A stretch of DNA of 39,559 bases from Solirubrobacterales bacterium (GCA_025964115.1 JAOPZM010000025.1:1-39559), one strand, 5' to 3'; shown: positions 24,122 to 31,377, numbered from the stretch's first letter. Notes: generated from the sequence alone by a model not told the origin. Numbers and translations: made by a program.

Positions 24122-25120
24122 TCAGGCGCGGGCGCCGCGCGCGAGTTCCAGCTCTCGCTGCACCGTCGGGCGCTGGTTGTCGATGCGTAGCCGCTCGCTG
24201 AGAATCGAGACCGCTTCTGCGTGACGGCCCTCGAGCCGCAAAGCTCGGCCGAGATCGTAGAGAGCGTAGGCGAAGGTCAGGCAAGCTTCGCTGGCCGGCT
24301 CGGTGCAGGCCGCCAGAGACTGCCCGCTCGCGCTGATGGCGGACGCGAGCGCAGGGACGGCGCTCGCATAGCTGCCGGCGGCGAGCAGCCGGTGACCCTC
24401 GGCCTCGAGCTCCACGGCAGCCACGGGAGAGATCCGCGTCGGGACGGGCGAGAGGCGGCCGCCTGTCGCGAGCTGCCCGCTCGGCGGCTGAGCCCGGCCC
24501 GCGACGGGCGTCGCCGGCAGGGACTTGCCCTTACGGGAGGATTCCGCGACACTCCGCACCGGCTCGCGCGCAGCGCCGACGCGTGTTGCTCGGTCGGGAG
24601 CGAGATCGCCGAGCGCTATCGCGATGACCGCCGCAAACGCCGCGAGGAGGGCCATGACCGCCAGGAGGGCACGTGGCGGCGGACGACGCCCGGTGAGCGC
24701 GTGCCCGGTGAGCGCGTGCCCGGTGAGCGCGCTCCGGGCCGGCCTGGTCAGCCGCTCGCCGATGGCGCGAGCCCTGCCCAGCGATGCCGGTGCAGGTGCC
24801 GCCGCGGCTTCGAGCGAGCGCGCGCGAGGACGGGAGGAGGAGATCTCCTCCGTTGTGTGTTGCCCGGGTGCGGCCTCAGCGGCGGGAGCCGGCCGGCGCT
24901 CGCACTCCAGCCGCGCGCTAAGTGCGGGCATGCCTTCGGCCGCCGCGGCGGTGCGCGTGATGGGCAGCCCTGCCGCAGCGAGCTCGTAGCAGAGCAGTGC
25001 GGGGTTCTCGATGCCGATGCCGCGAAGCTCATCGAACGTGACCGGTGCGCCGCCGGCCGCGCGCAACCGCTCGACCAGCTGGGCCTGCTGCTCGTCCAGG
25101 GGGACCGGATCGTCGCTCAT
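24122..25120 (-). CDS. Membrane protein with C-terminal tetratricopeptide-like region, function unknown
   Basis: A 332-residue protein from ATG 25120 (MSDDPVPLDEQQ); the extra 43 codons in the track are not protein-like. An N-terminal winged-helix-like region (QQAQLVERLRAAGGAPVTFDELRGIGIENPALLCYELAAAG) comes first. Then follow a Pro/Ala/Arg linker, a membrane helix (ALLAVMALLAAFAAVIAIAL) and an outer region with paired helices of tetratricopeptide style (AAVELEAEGHRLLAAGSYASAVPALASAI; YALYDLGRALRLEGRHAEAVSILSERL). Three ALTG(H) peptide repeats before the helix come from a 15-bp tandem DNA repeat. I know no function. It could be a protein-protein scaffold at the membrane. Confidence 0.68.
   Translation of the reverse strand: MSDDPVPLDEQQAQLVERLRAAGGAPVTFDELRGIGIENPALLCYELAAAGLPITRTAAAAEGMPALSARLECERRPAPAAEAAPGQHTTEEISSSRPRARSLEAAAAPAPASLGRARAIGERLTRPARSALTGHALTGHALTGRRPPPRALLAVMALLAAFAAVIAIALGDLAPDRATRVGAAREPVRSVAESSRKGKSLPATPVAGRAQPPSGQLATGGRLSPVPTRISPVAAVELEAEGHRLLAAGSYASAVPALASAISASGQSLAACTEPASEACLTFAYALYDLGRALRLEGRHAEAVSILSERLRIDNQRPTVQRELELARGARA
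24691..24735. repeat. Three 15-bp tandem repeats
   Basis: CGGTGAGCGCGTGCC occurs twice in tandem, followed by a third copy differing at two bases. It lies inside the minus-strand membrane protein and encodes ALTGH repeats just before the membrane helix, keeping the frame. Confidence 0.85.
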
Positions 25121-25196
25121 GGCCCCCTTATGCCCGCCAACGCATCGTGCCAAGCGCGGGATCGAGTACCGGCGGCCGCAGTGGCGCGCAACACCG

Positions 25197-25376
25197 ATGG
25201 CCCTGACGCTCAGGGCATGGCTGCGCAACCCGGGACAGCGCAAGACCATCGCTCATGAGCTGCGTGTCCACCCCCAGACTGTCCGCTACCGGATGACGAG
25301 GCTGCGCGAGCTGTTCGGGCCCGTGCTCGACGATCCCGATGGCCGCTTCTAGCTCGAGCTTGCCCTGCGGGTACGG
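25197..25376 (+). pseudogene. Remnant of a PucR-type regulator (C-terminal helix-turn-helix)
   Basis: The frame reads LTLRAWLRNPGQRKTIAHELRVHPQTVRYRMTRLRELFG, the PucR C-terminal helix-turn-helix (HTH_30), then DDPDGRF and a TAG stop. After the stop the same frame continues LELALRV, which is how family members go on after F-E. So a single codon (expected GAG, found TAG) interrupts the normal C-terminus. No upstream part of a PucR protein is visible; the antisense start of the tetratricopeptide-like gene lies there instead. This is a dead fragment, or at most a very short peptide. Confidence 0.7.
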
Positions 25377-25440
25377 CCGTACGCCGAGCTCGCTCCGAGC
25401 GCCGTGGAGCCCGACCCCTCGGCTCGGCCGATCCGCCAGA

Positions 25441-25473
25441 CTCAGGTTTCTCTCAGCAACTCCTAAGATCGCT
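25441..25473 (+). promoter_or_regulatory. Tandem 11-bp direct repeats, candidate response-regulator site A
   Basis: Three successive 11-base units, CTCAGGTTTCT, CTCAGCAACTC and CTAAGATCGCT, repeat the core CT(C/A)AG with exactly 11-bp periodicity. OmpR/PhoB-family regulators bind tandem repeats of this helical spacing. The site lies 74 bases before the YceI start, at the head of the YceI-response regulator-kinase operon. A matching site occurs at 31345-31377. Confidence 0.62.
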
Positions 25474-25546
25474 GCCAGCCCGACCGGCTCTCATGGGGCT
25501 GACGCGGTGGCCCGTCCGCCGCCTCCCCGATGAAAGGCCGAGACCG

Positions 25547-26320
25547 ATGACGCGGCTGTTTGCGAGACCGAAGACCAGACGCGGCGCCATCGTGGCCATC
25601 GCCGCCGGCATCGCCGCTGTCGCGGTGGTCGGATTCGCGGTGATCTATTTGGTGTTCCTGCCGACCTCCTCTCCGAAGCCGTTCAGGCTGACCACGTCGA
25701 ACGCGGGCTCCCCGACCACCTCCGCGAACAGCTCGACGGCCGGGTCGGCGGCCGGGCCCGCGACCGGCTCGGCGACGGGAGCGGTGGGCCGCTGGCAGAT
25801 CGCCGCGGGCTCGGAGGCGGGCTACCGCGTGCGCGAGCAGCTGGCCTTCCTTCCGGCTCAGAGCGACGCGGTCGGACGTACGTCGTCGCTCACCGGCACG
25901 GCAACCATCGCGCAGTCCCACGGCGGTGTCACCATCACCGAAGCCTCGTTCAAGGTGGCGGTGGACACGCTCAAGAGCGACCGGTCGATGCGCGACGAAA
26001 AAATCCACACGATCGGGCTGGAAAGCGACCGGTATCCGACTGCCACGTTCACCCTCTCCGCGCCGCTCACGCTGCCCGCCAGCGTGCTCAGCGGCAATGT
26101 GGCACACCTGTCCGCGAGGGGCGCCCTCGACATCCACGGCACCTCGCAACGCGTCACGATCCCGCTCGAACTGCGCCTGGCGGGCTCCACGCTTCAGGCG
26201 GCCGGCTCGCTGCGCTTCCCGTGGAGCCAGTTCAACATGAGCGCGCCCAGCATCGGCGGCTTCGTGACCGTCACCGACAAAGCGACGCTGGAATTCGACC
26301 TGCGCCTACAGCGAGGGTAG
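25547..26320 (+). CDS. YceI family lipocalin-like protein, membrane-anchored
   Basis: A 257-residue protein from ATG 25547; the track start at 25493 adds 18 codons without a clear ribosome site. A single N-terminal helix (GAIVAIAAGIAAVAVVGFAVIYLVFL) anchors or exports it, followed by a Ser/Thr/Gly/Ala linker. The YceI domain begins at GRWQIAAGSEAGYRVREQL and has SLTGTATI, SFKVAVDTLKSDRSMRDEKIHT, YPTATFTLSAPL, GALDIHGTSQRVTIPLELRL and FPWSQFNMSAPSIGGFVTVTDKATLEFDLRLQ. YceI proteins are lipocalin-like beta barrels that bind long polyisoprenoids such as quinones. The operon continues with the response regulator 24 bases later. In the neighbourhood this carrier may serve the redox or polyprenyl-sugar genes downstream; that is inference. 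Confidence 0.9.
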   Translation: MTRLFARPKTRRGAIVAIAAGIAAVAVVGFAVIYLVFLPTSSPKPFRLTTSNAGSPTTSANSSTAGSAAGPATGSATGAVGRWQIAAGSEAGYRVREQLAFLPAQSDAVGRTSSLTGTATIAQSHGGVTITEASFKVAVDTLKSDRSMRDEKIHTIGLESDRYPTATFTLSAPLTLPASVLSGNVAHLSARGALDIHGTSQRVTIPLELRLAGSTLQAAGSLRFPWSQFNMSAPSIGGFVTVTDKATLEFDLRLQRG

Positions 26321-26344
26321 TCATGGACGGAGGAGAATGACGAC

Positions 26345-27046
26345 ATGAGTGAGAGTCCTTCGGGTCATCGAGTGCTCGTCGTCGACGATGAGCCCAACAT
26401 AGTCGAGGTCGTGACGATGGCGCTGCGCTACCAGGGCTTCGAGGTCGAGAGCGCGGCGAGCGGCCGCGAGGCCCTCGCGGCCGTGACCAGATTCAAGCCC
26501 CACCTGATGGTGCTGGACGTGATGCTTCCCGACATGGAGGGCTTCGAAGTGGCATCGCGGCTAGGCGCCCAGCGAGCCGGCGTGCCGATCATCTTCCTCA
26601 CTGCTCGCGACGCCACCGAGGACAAGGTGCGAGGCCTGACCGGCGGCGGCGACGACTACATGACCAAGCCCTTCAGCCTCGAGGAGCTCGTGGCCCGGAT
26701 CCGCACGATCCTGCGTCGCACCGGCCAGGCCTCGCCCGAGTCCGGACGCCTCGTGTTCGAGGATCTCGAGCTGGACGAGGAGTCGCGGGAGGTGACCCGT
26801 GCGGGGGCGCCGATCGAGCTCACCGCGACCGAATACCGCCTGCTGCGCTACCTGATGCTCAACCCCCGCCGCGTGATGACACGCGCCCAGCTCCTCGATC
26901 ACGTCTGGAACTACGACTTCGGCGGTGACGGCCGCGTGCTCGAGACCTACATCAGCTACCTCCGCAAGAAGCTCGACGTGCACGGTCCCTCGCTGATAAA
27001 GACTGTGCGCGGCGTCGGGTATGCGCTTCAGGCTCCGCGCGCCTGA
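26345..27046 (+). CDS. OmpR-family response regulator
   Basis: A 233-residue two-domain response regulator. The receiver has the acidic pair VVDDEPNIV, phospho-acceptor Asp58 in LMVLDVMLPDMEGF, the Thr in IIFLTARD and the Lys in YMTKPFSLEEL. The winged-helix DNA-binding domain starts at GRLVFEDLELDEESREVTRAG and has LTATEYRLLRYLMLNPRRVMTRAQLLDHVWNYDF and ISYLRKKLD followed by TVRGVGYAL. GGAGGAG upstream fixes the ATG. Its stop overlaps the kinase start by one base. The two tandem-repeat sites upstream of 25547 and 31439 are its most likely binding sites. Confidence 0.95.
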   Translation: MSESPSGHRVLVVDDEPNIVEVVTMALRYQGFEVESAASGREALAAVTRFKPHLMVLDVMLPDMEGFEVASRLGAQRAGVPIIFLTARDATEDKVRGLTGGGDDYMTKPFSLEELVARIRTILRRTGQASPESGRLVFEDLELDEESREVTRAGAPIELTATEYRLLRYLMLNPRRVMTRAQLLDHVWNYDFGGDGRVLETYISYLRKKLDVHGPSLIKTVRGVGYALQAPRA

Positions 27047-28527
27047 TGGCGTCGCTGCGCGCGCGCGTACTGGCAAGCGTGCTCCTCCTCGCCGCGGCGG
27101 GCCTCGTGCTGCTGGCCGCCGTGACCTACGCCGAGCAGCGCTCGTTCCTGGAGGAACGGGTCAACCAGCAGCTCGAGGGCGCCGTGCCGACACTGTCATT
27201 CGCGCTGGACCGTCTCGGGGCTGGACCGCTCGGCAGCTCCAAAGGGGCCACTTCCGGGTCACCGAATGCCGGTGCGCCGAGGGGCCCGGGAGGCGCACCT
27301 GGCGGGCAGGTCAACCTGCCTCCGGGGACCTACGGCCAGCGCAGGGACGCCTCGGGCAAAGTCCTCCGTCACATCCAGATCGAGTACAGCGAAACCGAAA
27401 CCGTGCCTCCCACTCCGAAGCTCCCGGCACAGGTCCCGTTGGGGAAGCTCCTCACGGTCGGCTCCGTCGGCTCCTCCGGGCTCCAGTACCGCGTCTTTGC
27501 CAAACGGGATCCCGAGGACACGGGCGTCACAGTCGCGGCGGTACCGCTGCGCGAGGTGAACCAGACGCTGAGCCGGCTGCTCCTGGTCGAGAGCCTCGTA
27601 ATCGGCGGGGTCCTGCTGGCGCTCGGCGTCAGCGCATTCTTCGTGGTCCGCCTGGGTCTGCGGCCGCTGGATCGCATCGAGGTGACCGCCGGCGAGATTG
27701 CCGCCGGCCAGCTTTCGCGCCGCGTCAGCCCGGCGGACTCGCGAACGGAGGTCGGGCGCCTGGGGCTCGCGCTGAACGCGATGCTCGATCGCCTGGAGAA
27801 GGCGTTCGCCGACAGGACGCTCAGCGAAGAACGTCTGCGCCAGTTCCTTGCCGACGCCTCCCACGAGCTGCGGACACCGCTCGCATCGATTCGCGGCTAC
27901 GCCGAGCTGCACCGGATGGGAGCCACCGAGGATGCCGCCGGGACGGAGATGGCGATGCGACGGATCGAGGACGAGTCCAAGCGCATGGGCGTGCTGGTCG
28001 AGGATCTGCTGACGCTTGCACGCCTCGACGAGGAGCCCTCCGTGCGCAGGCAGGAGGTGGACGTCGCGGCGCTCGCCCGCGACGCCGCCGAAGACGCACG
28101 GGCGACCGCGCCCGATCGATCGATCAGCGTGAGCGCGCCAGCGTCGGCGCTCGTCTCGGGCGACCCCCATCAGCTGCACCAGGTGCTGGCGAACCTGACA
28201 CGAAACGCGCTCGTCCACACGCCGGCGGGAACGCCGATCGAGGTGTCCGTGTCGGAGGACGACCAGGCTGTGACCATCCGCGTGCGCGACCACGGGCCGG
28301 GCCTGCCGGCCAAAGCTCAGGAGAACATCTTCGATCGCTTCTGGCGGTCAGAGGGCGGCCGCGAGCGAGGCAAGGCGGGCGCAGGCCTGGGCCTCGCGAT
28401 CGTGCAGGGCGTCGTGGACGCGCACGGCGGACAGATAACCGCGGAAGACGCGCCTGGCGGAGGCGCGCTGTTCGCGGTGCGCCTGTCGACGCTGGCTCCC
28501 GAGCCGTCCCGGAGCGACTCGGCCTGA
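27046..28527 (+). CDS. Sensor histidine kinase
   Basis: A 493-residue membrane histidine kinase, partner of the preceding regulator. Helix TM1 is at about 7-28, an extracytoplasmic sensor region at about 30-175 (with a Gly/Pro-rich stretch, then GTYGQRRDASGKVLRHIQIEY), and TM2 at about 180-202. HAMP follows (RPLDRIEVTAGEIAAGQLSRRV), then HisKA with phospho-acceptor His273 in ASHELRTPLASIRGYAEL, and the ATPase with N box NLTRNALVHTP, G1 DHGPGLP and G2 GAGLGLAIVQGVVDAHGG. Length and order are typical. Nothing in the sensor region names the signal; its place between YceI and redox genes suggests an envelope signal. Translation is coupled to the regulator (TGATG overlap). Confidence 0.94.
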   Translation: MASLRARVLASVLLLAAAGLVLLAAVTYAEQRSFLEERVNQQLEGAVPTLSFALDRLGAGPLGSSKGATSGSPNAGAPRGPGGAPGGQVNLPPGTYGQRRDASGKVLRHIQIEYSETETVPPTPKLPAQVPLGKLLTVGSVGSSGLQYRVFAKRDPEDTGVTVAAVPLREVNQTLSRLLLVESLVIGGVLLALGVSAFFVVRLGLRPLDRIEVTAGEIAAGQLSRRVSPADSRTEVGRLGLALNAMLDRLEKAFADRTLSEERLRQFLADASHELRTPLASIRGYAELHRMGATEDAAGTEMAMRRIEDESKRMGVLVEDLLTLARLDEEPSVRRQEVDVAALARDAAEDARATAPDRSISVSAPASALVSGDPHQLHQVLANLTRNALVHTPAGTPIEVSVSEDDQAVTIRVRDHGPGLPAKAQENIFDRFWRSEGGRERGKAGAGLGLAIVQGVVDAHGGQITAEDAPGGGALFAVRLSTLAPEPSRSDSA

Positions 28528-28645
28528 GCGCTCGCATGCGACGTTCTCAGCCGAAGCGCCGGGTCGTGTCGCGGTGTGGCTGGGGCGCCGCAAATTGCGA
28601 GGGTGGCCCTTGCCGGCAGCGATCGGGCGCGCTAGGCTCGCCTCA

Positions 28646-28674
28646 GTCTTCGTGCCCTAAACAGGCACGAGGAT
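28646..28674 (+). ncRNA. Long hairpin upstream of STAS gene (leader element or terminator)
   Basis: An 11-bp stem (GTCTTCGTGCC with GGCACGAGGAT, two G-U pairs) closes a CTAAACA loop. It lies 119 bases after the kinase stop and 83 bases before the STAS start. It could terminate the YceI-kinase transcript or form the first element of a structured 5' leader. No T tract follows, and I match it to no riboswitch class. Confidence 0.5.
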
Positions 28675-28725
28675 AGCTTGAGCGGTAGGACTCACGGCTC
28701 GCGTTCGGGGTGCACGTCGGGCCTG

Positions 28726-28749
28726 CCGCACACATCACGTTGTGTGCGG
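28726..28749 (+). promoter_or_regulatory. Hairpin directly in front of STAS start codon
   Basis: CCGCACACA-tcacgt-TGTGTGCGG is a perfect 9-bp stem that ends seven bases before ATG 28757. It takes the place where a Shine-Dalgarno sequence should be, and an in-frame GTG (28742) lies in its 3' arm. It may control translation or be a protein site in DNA or RNA. Confidence 0.5.
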
Positions 28750-28756
28750 ACACCTG

Positions 28757-29167
28757 ATGCCAATCTCGAGCCACCGCAGACTCAGCCACAGCGCGGCGCG
28801 CCGCACAAGGCGCCCTCGGCTTCAGGTGCAGGAGCTCGCCGACGGCACTCTGCACAGGCTGATCCTGACGGGCGAGCTGGACATTGTGTCCTGCACCGAC
28901 CTGGAAGCCGGGATCTTCTCGCTGTGCAAGAGGGGCATCAGGTGGCTCGTGCTGGACATGAGCCGCGTCACGTTCATGGATCTGTGCGGCCTGCGGATGG
29001 TGCTGTTCGCGAGAGAACTCTGCGAATGGCAGGGATGCGAGTTTGGGCTCATTCCCGGGCCCGGCAGTGTGCAGCGCGTTTTCGAGCTGACCAACCTGCT
29101 CGATGTCCCCGCCGCTCCTAGCCAGGTGGCGAGGCGCTGCTCAGCCGGTCCGCTCCAGCCTTCCTGA
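28757..29167 (+). CDS. STAS-domain protein with the phospho-Ser replaced
   Basis: A 136-residue STAS-domain protein from ATG 28757; GTG 28742 is an alternative inside a hairpin. The fold is clear: LHRLILTGELDIVSCTDLEAGIF and GIRWLVLDMSRVTFMDLCGLRMVLFAREL, then CEFGLIPGPGSVQRVFELTNLLDVP. In regulated SpoIIAA-type antagonists the helix start reads DSxG with a phosphorylatable Ser; here it is DLCG, so Ser is Leu followed by Cys. It may be a constitutively active, non-phosphorylated antagonist, or may use the Cys (redox sensing is a speculation suggested by the neighbours). It has no partner kinase next to it; the 19.6-21.7 kb module is the nearest. Confidence 0.82.
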   Translation: MPISSHRRLSHSAARRTRRPRLQVQELADGTLHRLILTGELDIVSCTDLEAGIFSLCKRGIRWLVLDMSRVTFMDLCGLRMVLFARELCEWQGCEFGLIPGPGSVQRVFELTNLLDVPAAPSQVARRCSAGPLQPS

Positions 29168-29301
29168 GCGTAGTCCCCTTCCCCCTCTTCGGGACCACCT
29201 CAGCAGCTGGAGCGGACCGTGCCTTGCCGGGTCGCGAGATCCCCACCGAGTGCCCAGGCGCTCCACAGCCCGCTCCCAGGAAGCCCCTGTTTGATGGCCC
29301 C

Positions 29302-29880
29302 ATGATCAGCTCCCAGGCACACCTCCTGGCGACGGCGACCGGGCCGCACCTGTACTGGATCACGAGCCGGGCGGCCGGCATCGCCGCCCTGGTGCTCTCC
29401 AGCCTCTCGGTTTGCATCGGGCTGTTGATGGGCGGCCGCCTGATGAGGGGGCGAGGACCCGATCTGCGGGCGACCCACGAGGCGCTCTCACTGGCCACGC
29501 TGGCCGCTCTGCTCGTCCACGGGCTCACGCTGATCGGCGACGGCTTCCTGCGCCCGACGCTGGCGGACATCGCAGTGCCGTTCGTTAGCAGCTACAAGAC
29601 CCTGTGGACCAGCACGGGCATCGTCGCGTTCTGGGCGATGCTCATCCTCGGCCTCTCTTACTACGCGCGGACGCGGATCGGCATGCAGCGCTGGCGCCGG
29701 CTGCACCGGTTCACGGCGCTCGCCTGGGTGCTCGGCCTGGCGCACTCGCTCGGCGAGGGCACCGATGCGGGACAGACATGGTTCCTGGCCATGACCGCGA
29801 TCGTCGTCCTCCCCGCGCTGTCCCTGCTGGCCCTTCGCTGGCTGGGCGCCTCCCGCGAGCCTCAGGCCGGAGTCGCCTGA
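29302..29880 (+). CDS. Heme b ferric-reductase-like membrane protein
   Basis: A 192-residue membrane protein with about six helices, of the ferric-reductase-like transmembrane family (YedZ/MsrQ-like). Two His pairs sit at bis-heme spacing: THEALSLATLAALLVHG (H-x13-H) and LHRFTALAWVLGLAHS (H-x12-H). It starts as HLYWITSRAAGIAALVLSS, typical of actinobacterial members. It should carry electrons across the membrane, with the ferredoxin reductase and ferredoxin, encoded next, on the cytoplasmic side. I use ATG 29302, where the conserved sequence begins; the track's TTG 29224 adds a Pro-rich stretch. The stop overlaps the reductase start by one base, so the pair is coupled. The outer electron acceptor is unknown. 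Confidence 0.86.
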   Translation: MISSQAHLLATATGPHLYWITSRAAGIAALVLSSLSVCIGLLMGGRLMRGRGPDLRATHEALSLATLAALLVHGLTLIGDGFLRPTLADIAVPFVSSYKTLWTSTGIVAFWAMLILGLSYYARTRIGMQRWRRLHRFTALAWVLGLAHSLGEGTDAGQTWFLAMTAIVVLPALSLLALRWLGASREPQAGVA

Positions 29881-31061
29881 TGAGCGGCGTGGTCATCGTC
29901 GGCGGCGGCCTCGCCGGCCAGCGCTGCGCCGAGACGCTGCGCCGCAGCGGGTATCGGGACCCGATCGTGATGGTCTGCGGCGAGCCGCATCTCCCATATG
30001 ACCGTCCCCCGCTCTCCAAGGACCTGCTGTTCGACGGGGCCGCCGAGGAGTCGCTGTCGTTTCGCTCACCAGTGTGGTATGAGGAGAAGGCGGTCGAGCT
30101 GCGCCTCGGCGTCCCGGCCGTAGGGCTGGATACATTTGAACGCAGGGTCCACCTCGGCGACGGCTCGTGCGTCGCCTACGAGCACCTGCTGATCGCCACG
30201 GGCGCCCGTCCCCGCCGGATTCCGACGTTCGAGGGCTATGAGAACGTCACCACCCTGCGCACGCGTGAGGATGCATGCGGGCTTGGGGCGGCGCTCGTGC
30301 CCGGCACGCGGCTGCTCGTGATCGGCGCCGGGTTCATCGGACAGGAGGTAGCCTCGGCCGCGCGCAAGGCGGGTGTCCAGACGACGATCATCGAGGCCGC
30401 TTCCGCACCGCTTGAGAGCGTCCTCGGCAGCGAGCTGGGGGGATGGTTCGCCGATCTTCATCGTGCGAACGGAGCGAAGCTGCTGCTCGAGCATCGCGTC
30501 GCCGCCGTCCACGGGGACCGCCGAGCCGACGCCGTCACGCTCGACGACGGGCGCATGGTCCACTGCGACCACGTGCTGGTCGGCGTCGGGGTCGAACCCG
30601 ACCTGCGATGGCTCGGCTCGAGCGCTCTCGGCCGGCCGATCGCCGATCGTTCGGGGGTGCGCACCGACGCCGACGGCAGAACGGACATCGCGGGCATCTA
30701 TGCCGCAGGGGATGCCGCGGCAGCCTTCGACCCGCTGCTGGAGCGTCACGTGCTCGGCAACCACTGGGAGAGCGCCGGCCGGCAGGGCTCCCGCGCGGCC
30801 AGGGCGATGCTCGGGCTCGAACAGGGGCCAAGGGGCGTGTCGAGCTTCTGGAGCGATCTCTACGGCACGCGCGTGCAGTATCTCGGCCATGCCTCGCTGG
30901 CCGACGAGGTCAACGTCGACGGCGATCCGCAGGCGTGCGAGTTCACGGCGACCTTCACCATGCGGGAGCGGCCCGTGGCCGTGCTGCTCGTGGGCCGGTC
31001 GCAGATGCTTCCACGGGCCCGGGAGCTGCTCAGCGCCGCGACCGAGATGGCGTTCGCATGA
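29880..31061 (+). CDS. FAD-dependent ferredoxin/rubredoxin reductase
   Basis: A 393-residue flavoprotein of the ferredoxin-NAD(P) reductase group related to BphA4/rubredoxin reductase. The FAD Rossmann motif is VVIVGGGLAGQRCAETLRR, PYDRPPLSKDLL is the conserved loop, LLIATGARPRRIP the linking motif, LLVIGAGFIGQEVASAARKAG the NAD(P)H motif, and TDIAGIYAAGDAAA the second FAD site. SLADEVNVDGD and the C-terminal domain complete it. It moves electrons from NAD(P)H to the ferredoxin encoded immediately downstream (ATGA overlap) and, I infer, on to the heme membrane protein upstream. The track ORF begins 276 bases too early, inside the membrane-protein gene. Confidence 0.92.
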   Translation: MSGVVIVGGGLAGQRCAETLRRSGYRDPIVMVCGEPHLPYDRPPLSKDLLFDGAAEESLSFRSPVWYEEKAVELRLGVPAVGLDTFERRVHLGDGSCVAYEHLLIATGARPRRIPTFEGYENVTTLRTREDACGLGAALVPGTRLLVIGAGFIGQEVASAARKAGVQTTIIEAASAPLESVLGSELGGWFADLHRANGAKLLLEHRVAAVHGDRRADAVTLDDGRMVHCDHVLVGVGVEPDLRWLGSSALGRPIADRSGVRTDADGRTDIAGIYAAGDAAAAFDPLLERHVLGNHWESAGRQGSRAARAMLGLEQGPRGVSSFWSDLYGTRVQYLGHASLADEVNVDGDPQACEFTATFTMRERPVAVLLVGRSQMLPRARELLSAATEMAFA

Positions 31062-31264
31062 GCTACGTGGCGCACATCGAGGAGAGCGCCTGCGCCGCGC
31101 ATGGCGACTGTGAAGCCATCGCACCCGAGATCTTCCGCGTGGACGACGTCGCCGTCGTGATCGCGGACGGTCCCGACGAGCTGATGCTCGAGGCTGCTCG
31201 GGTCTGCCCGGCGGTCGCGATCCGCATCACCGAGCAGACCACGGGAGAGCAGCTCTTCCCGTGA
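31058..31264 (+). CDS. Single-cluster ferredoxin ([3Fe-4S] type)
   Basis: A 68-residue ferredoxin. Cys12, His15, Cys18 (ACAAHGDC) and Cys50 in CP give the C-x2-H-x2-C...CP pattern, with His in place of the second Cys, typical of actinobacterial [3Fe-4S] ferredoxins that serve P450s and related systems. The conserved core EIFRVDDVAVVIADGPDE is present. Its ATG overlaps the reductase stop by four bases, so they are made together. No P450 lies in the window, and the neighbouring heme b protein is therefore the obvious partner; this is inference. A small hairpin overlaps the stop codon. Confidence 0.92.
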   Translation: MSYVAHIEESACAAHGDCEAIAPEIFRVDDVAVVIADGPDELMLEAARVCPAVAIRITEQTTGEQLFP

Positions 31265-31277
31265 GCAGTGCCTCACG
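31260..31277 (+). terminator. Small hairpin at the ferredoxin stop codon
   Basis: CGTGAG-cagtgc-CTCACG, 6 bp, spans the stop. Short, and without a T tract, but it would separate the electron-transfer operon from the next one. Confidence 0.3.
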
Positions 31278-31344
31278 CGTCGAGCGCTGACGGCGCGTGA
31301 CTCCCGCGCGCCTCGCTGGCTCATGCGGCGAGCACCGGTCGCCG

Positions 31345-31377
31345 CTCAGGATCCTCTCAGCCTCACTGCAGGGAACT
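31345..31377 (+). promoter_or_regulatory. Tandem 11-bp direct repeats, candidate response-regulator site B
   Basis: CTCAGGATCCT, CTCAGCCTCAC and the weaker TGCAGGGAACT repeat with exactly 11-bp spacing, 62 bases before the start of the small membrane protein. The first 22 bases match site A at 25441 in 17 positions. Shared sequence and shared period point to one OmpR-type regulator. Confidence 0.62.

Noticed and set aside
24691-24735. Short tandem repeats considered as a CRISPR array
   Set aside because: Units are directly adjacent with no spacers and lie in a coding frame; no cas gene is present.
27021-28676. 551-aa plus-strand ORF over the histidine kinase
   Set aside because: Frame-shifted shadow of the kinase; translation is Arg/Gly/Pro/Ala-rich without any motif, while the other frame is a full histidine kinase.
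28646-28749. tRNA or known riboswitch in the hairpin region before the STAS gene
   Set aside because: No cloverleaf with T-loop GTTCRA and acceptor stem can be drawn, and the core sequences of the riboswitch classes I know are absent.
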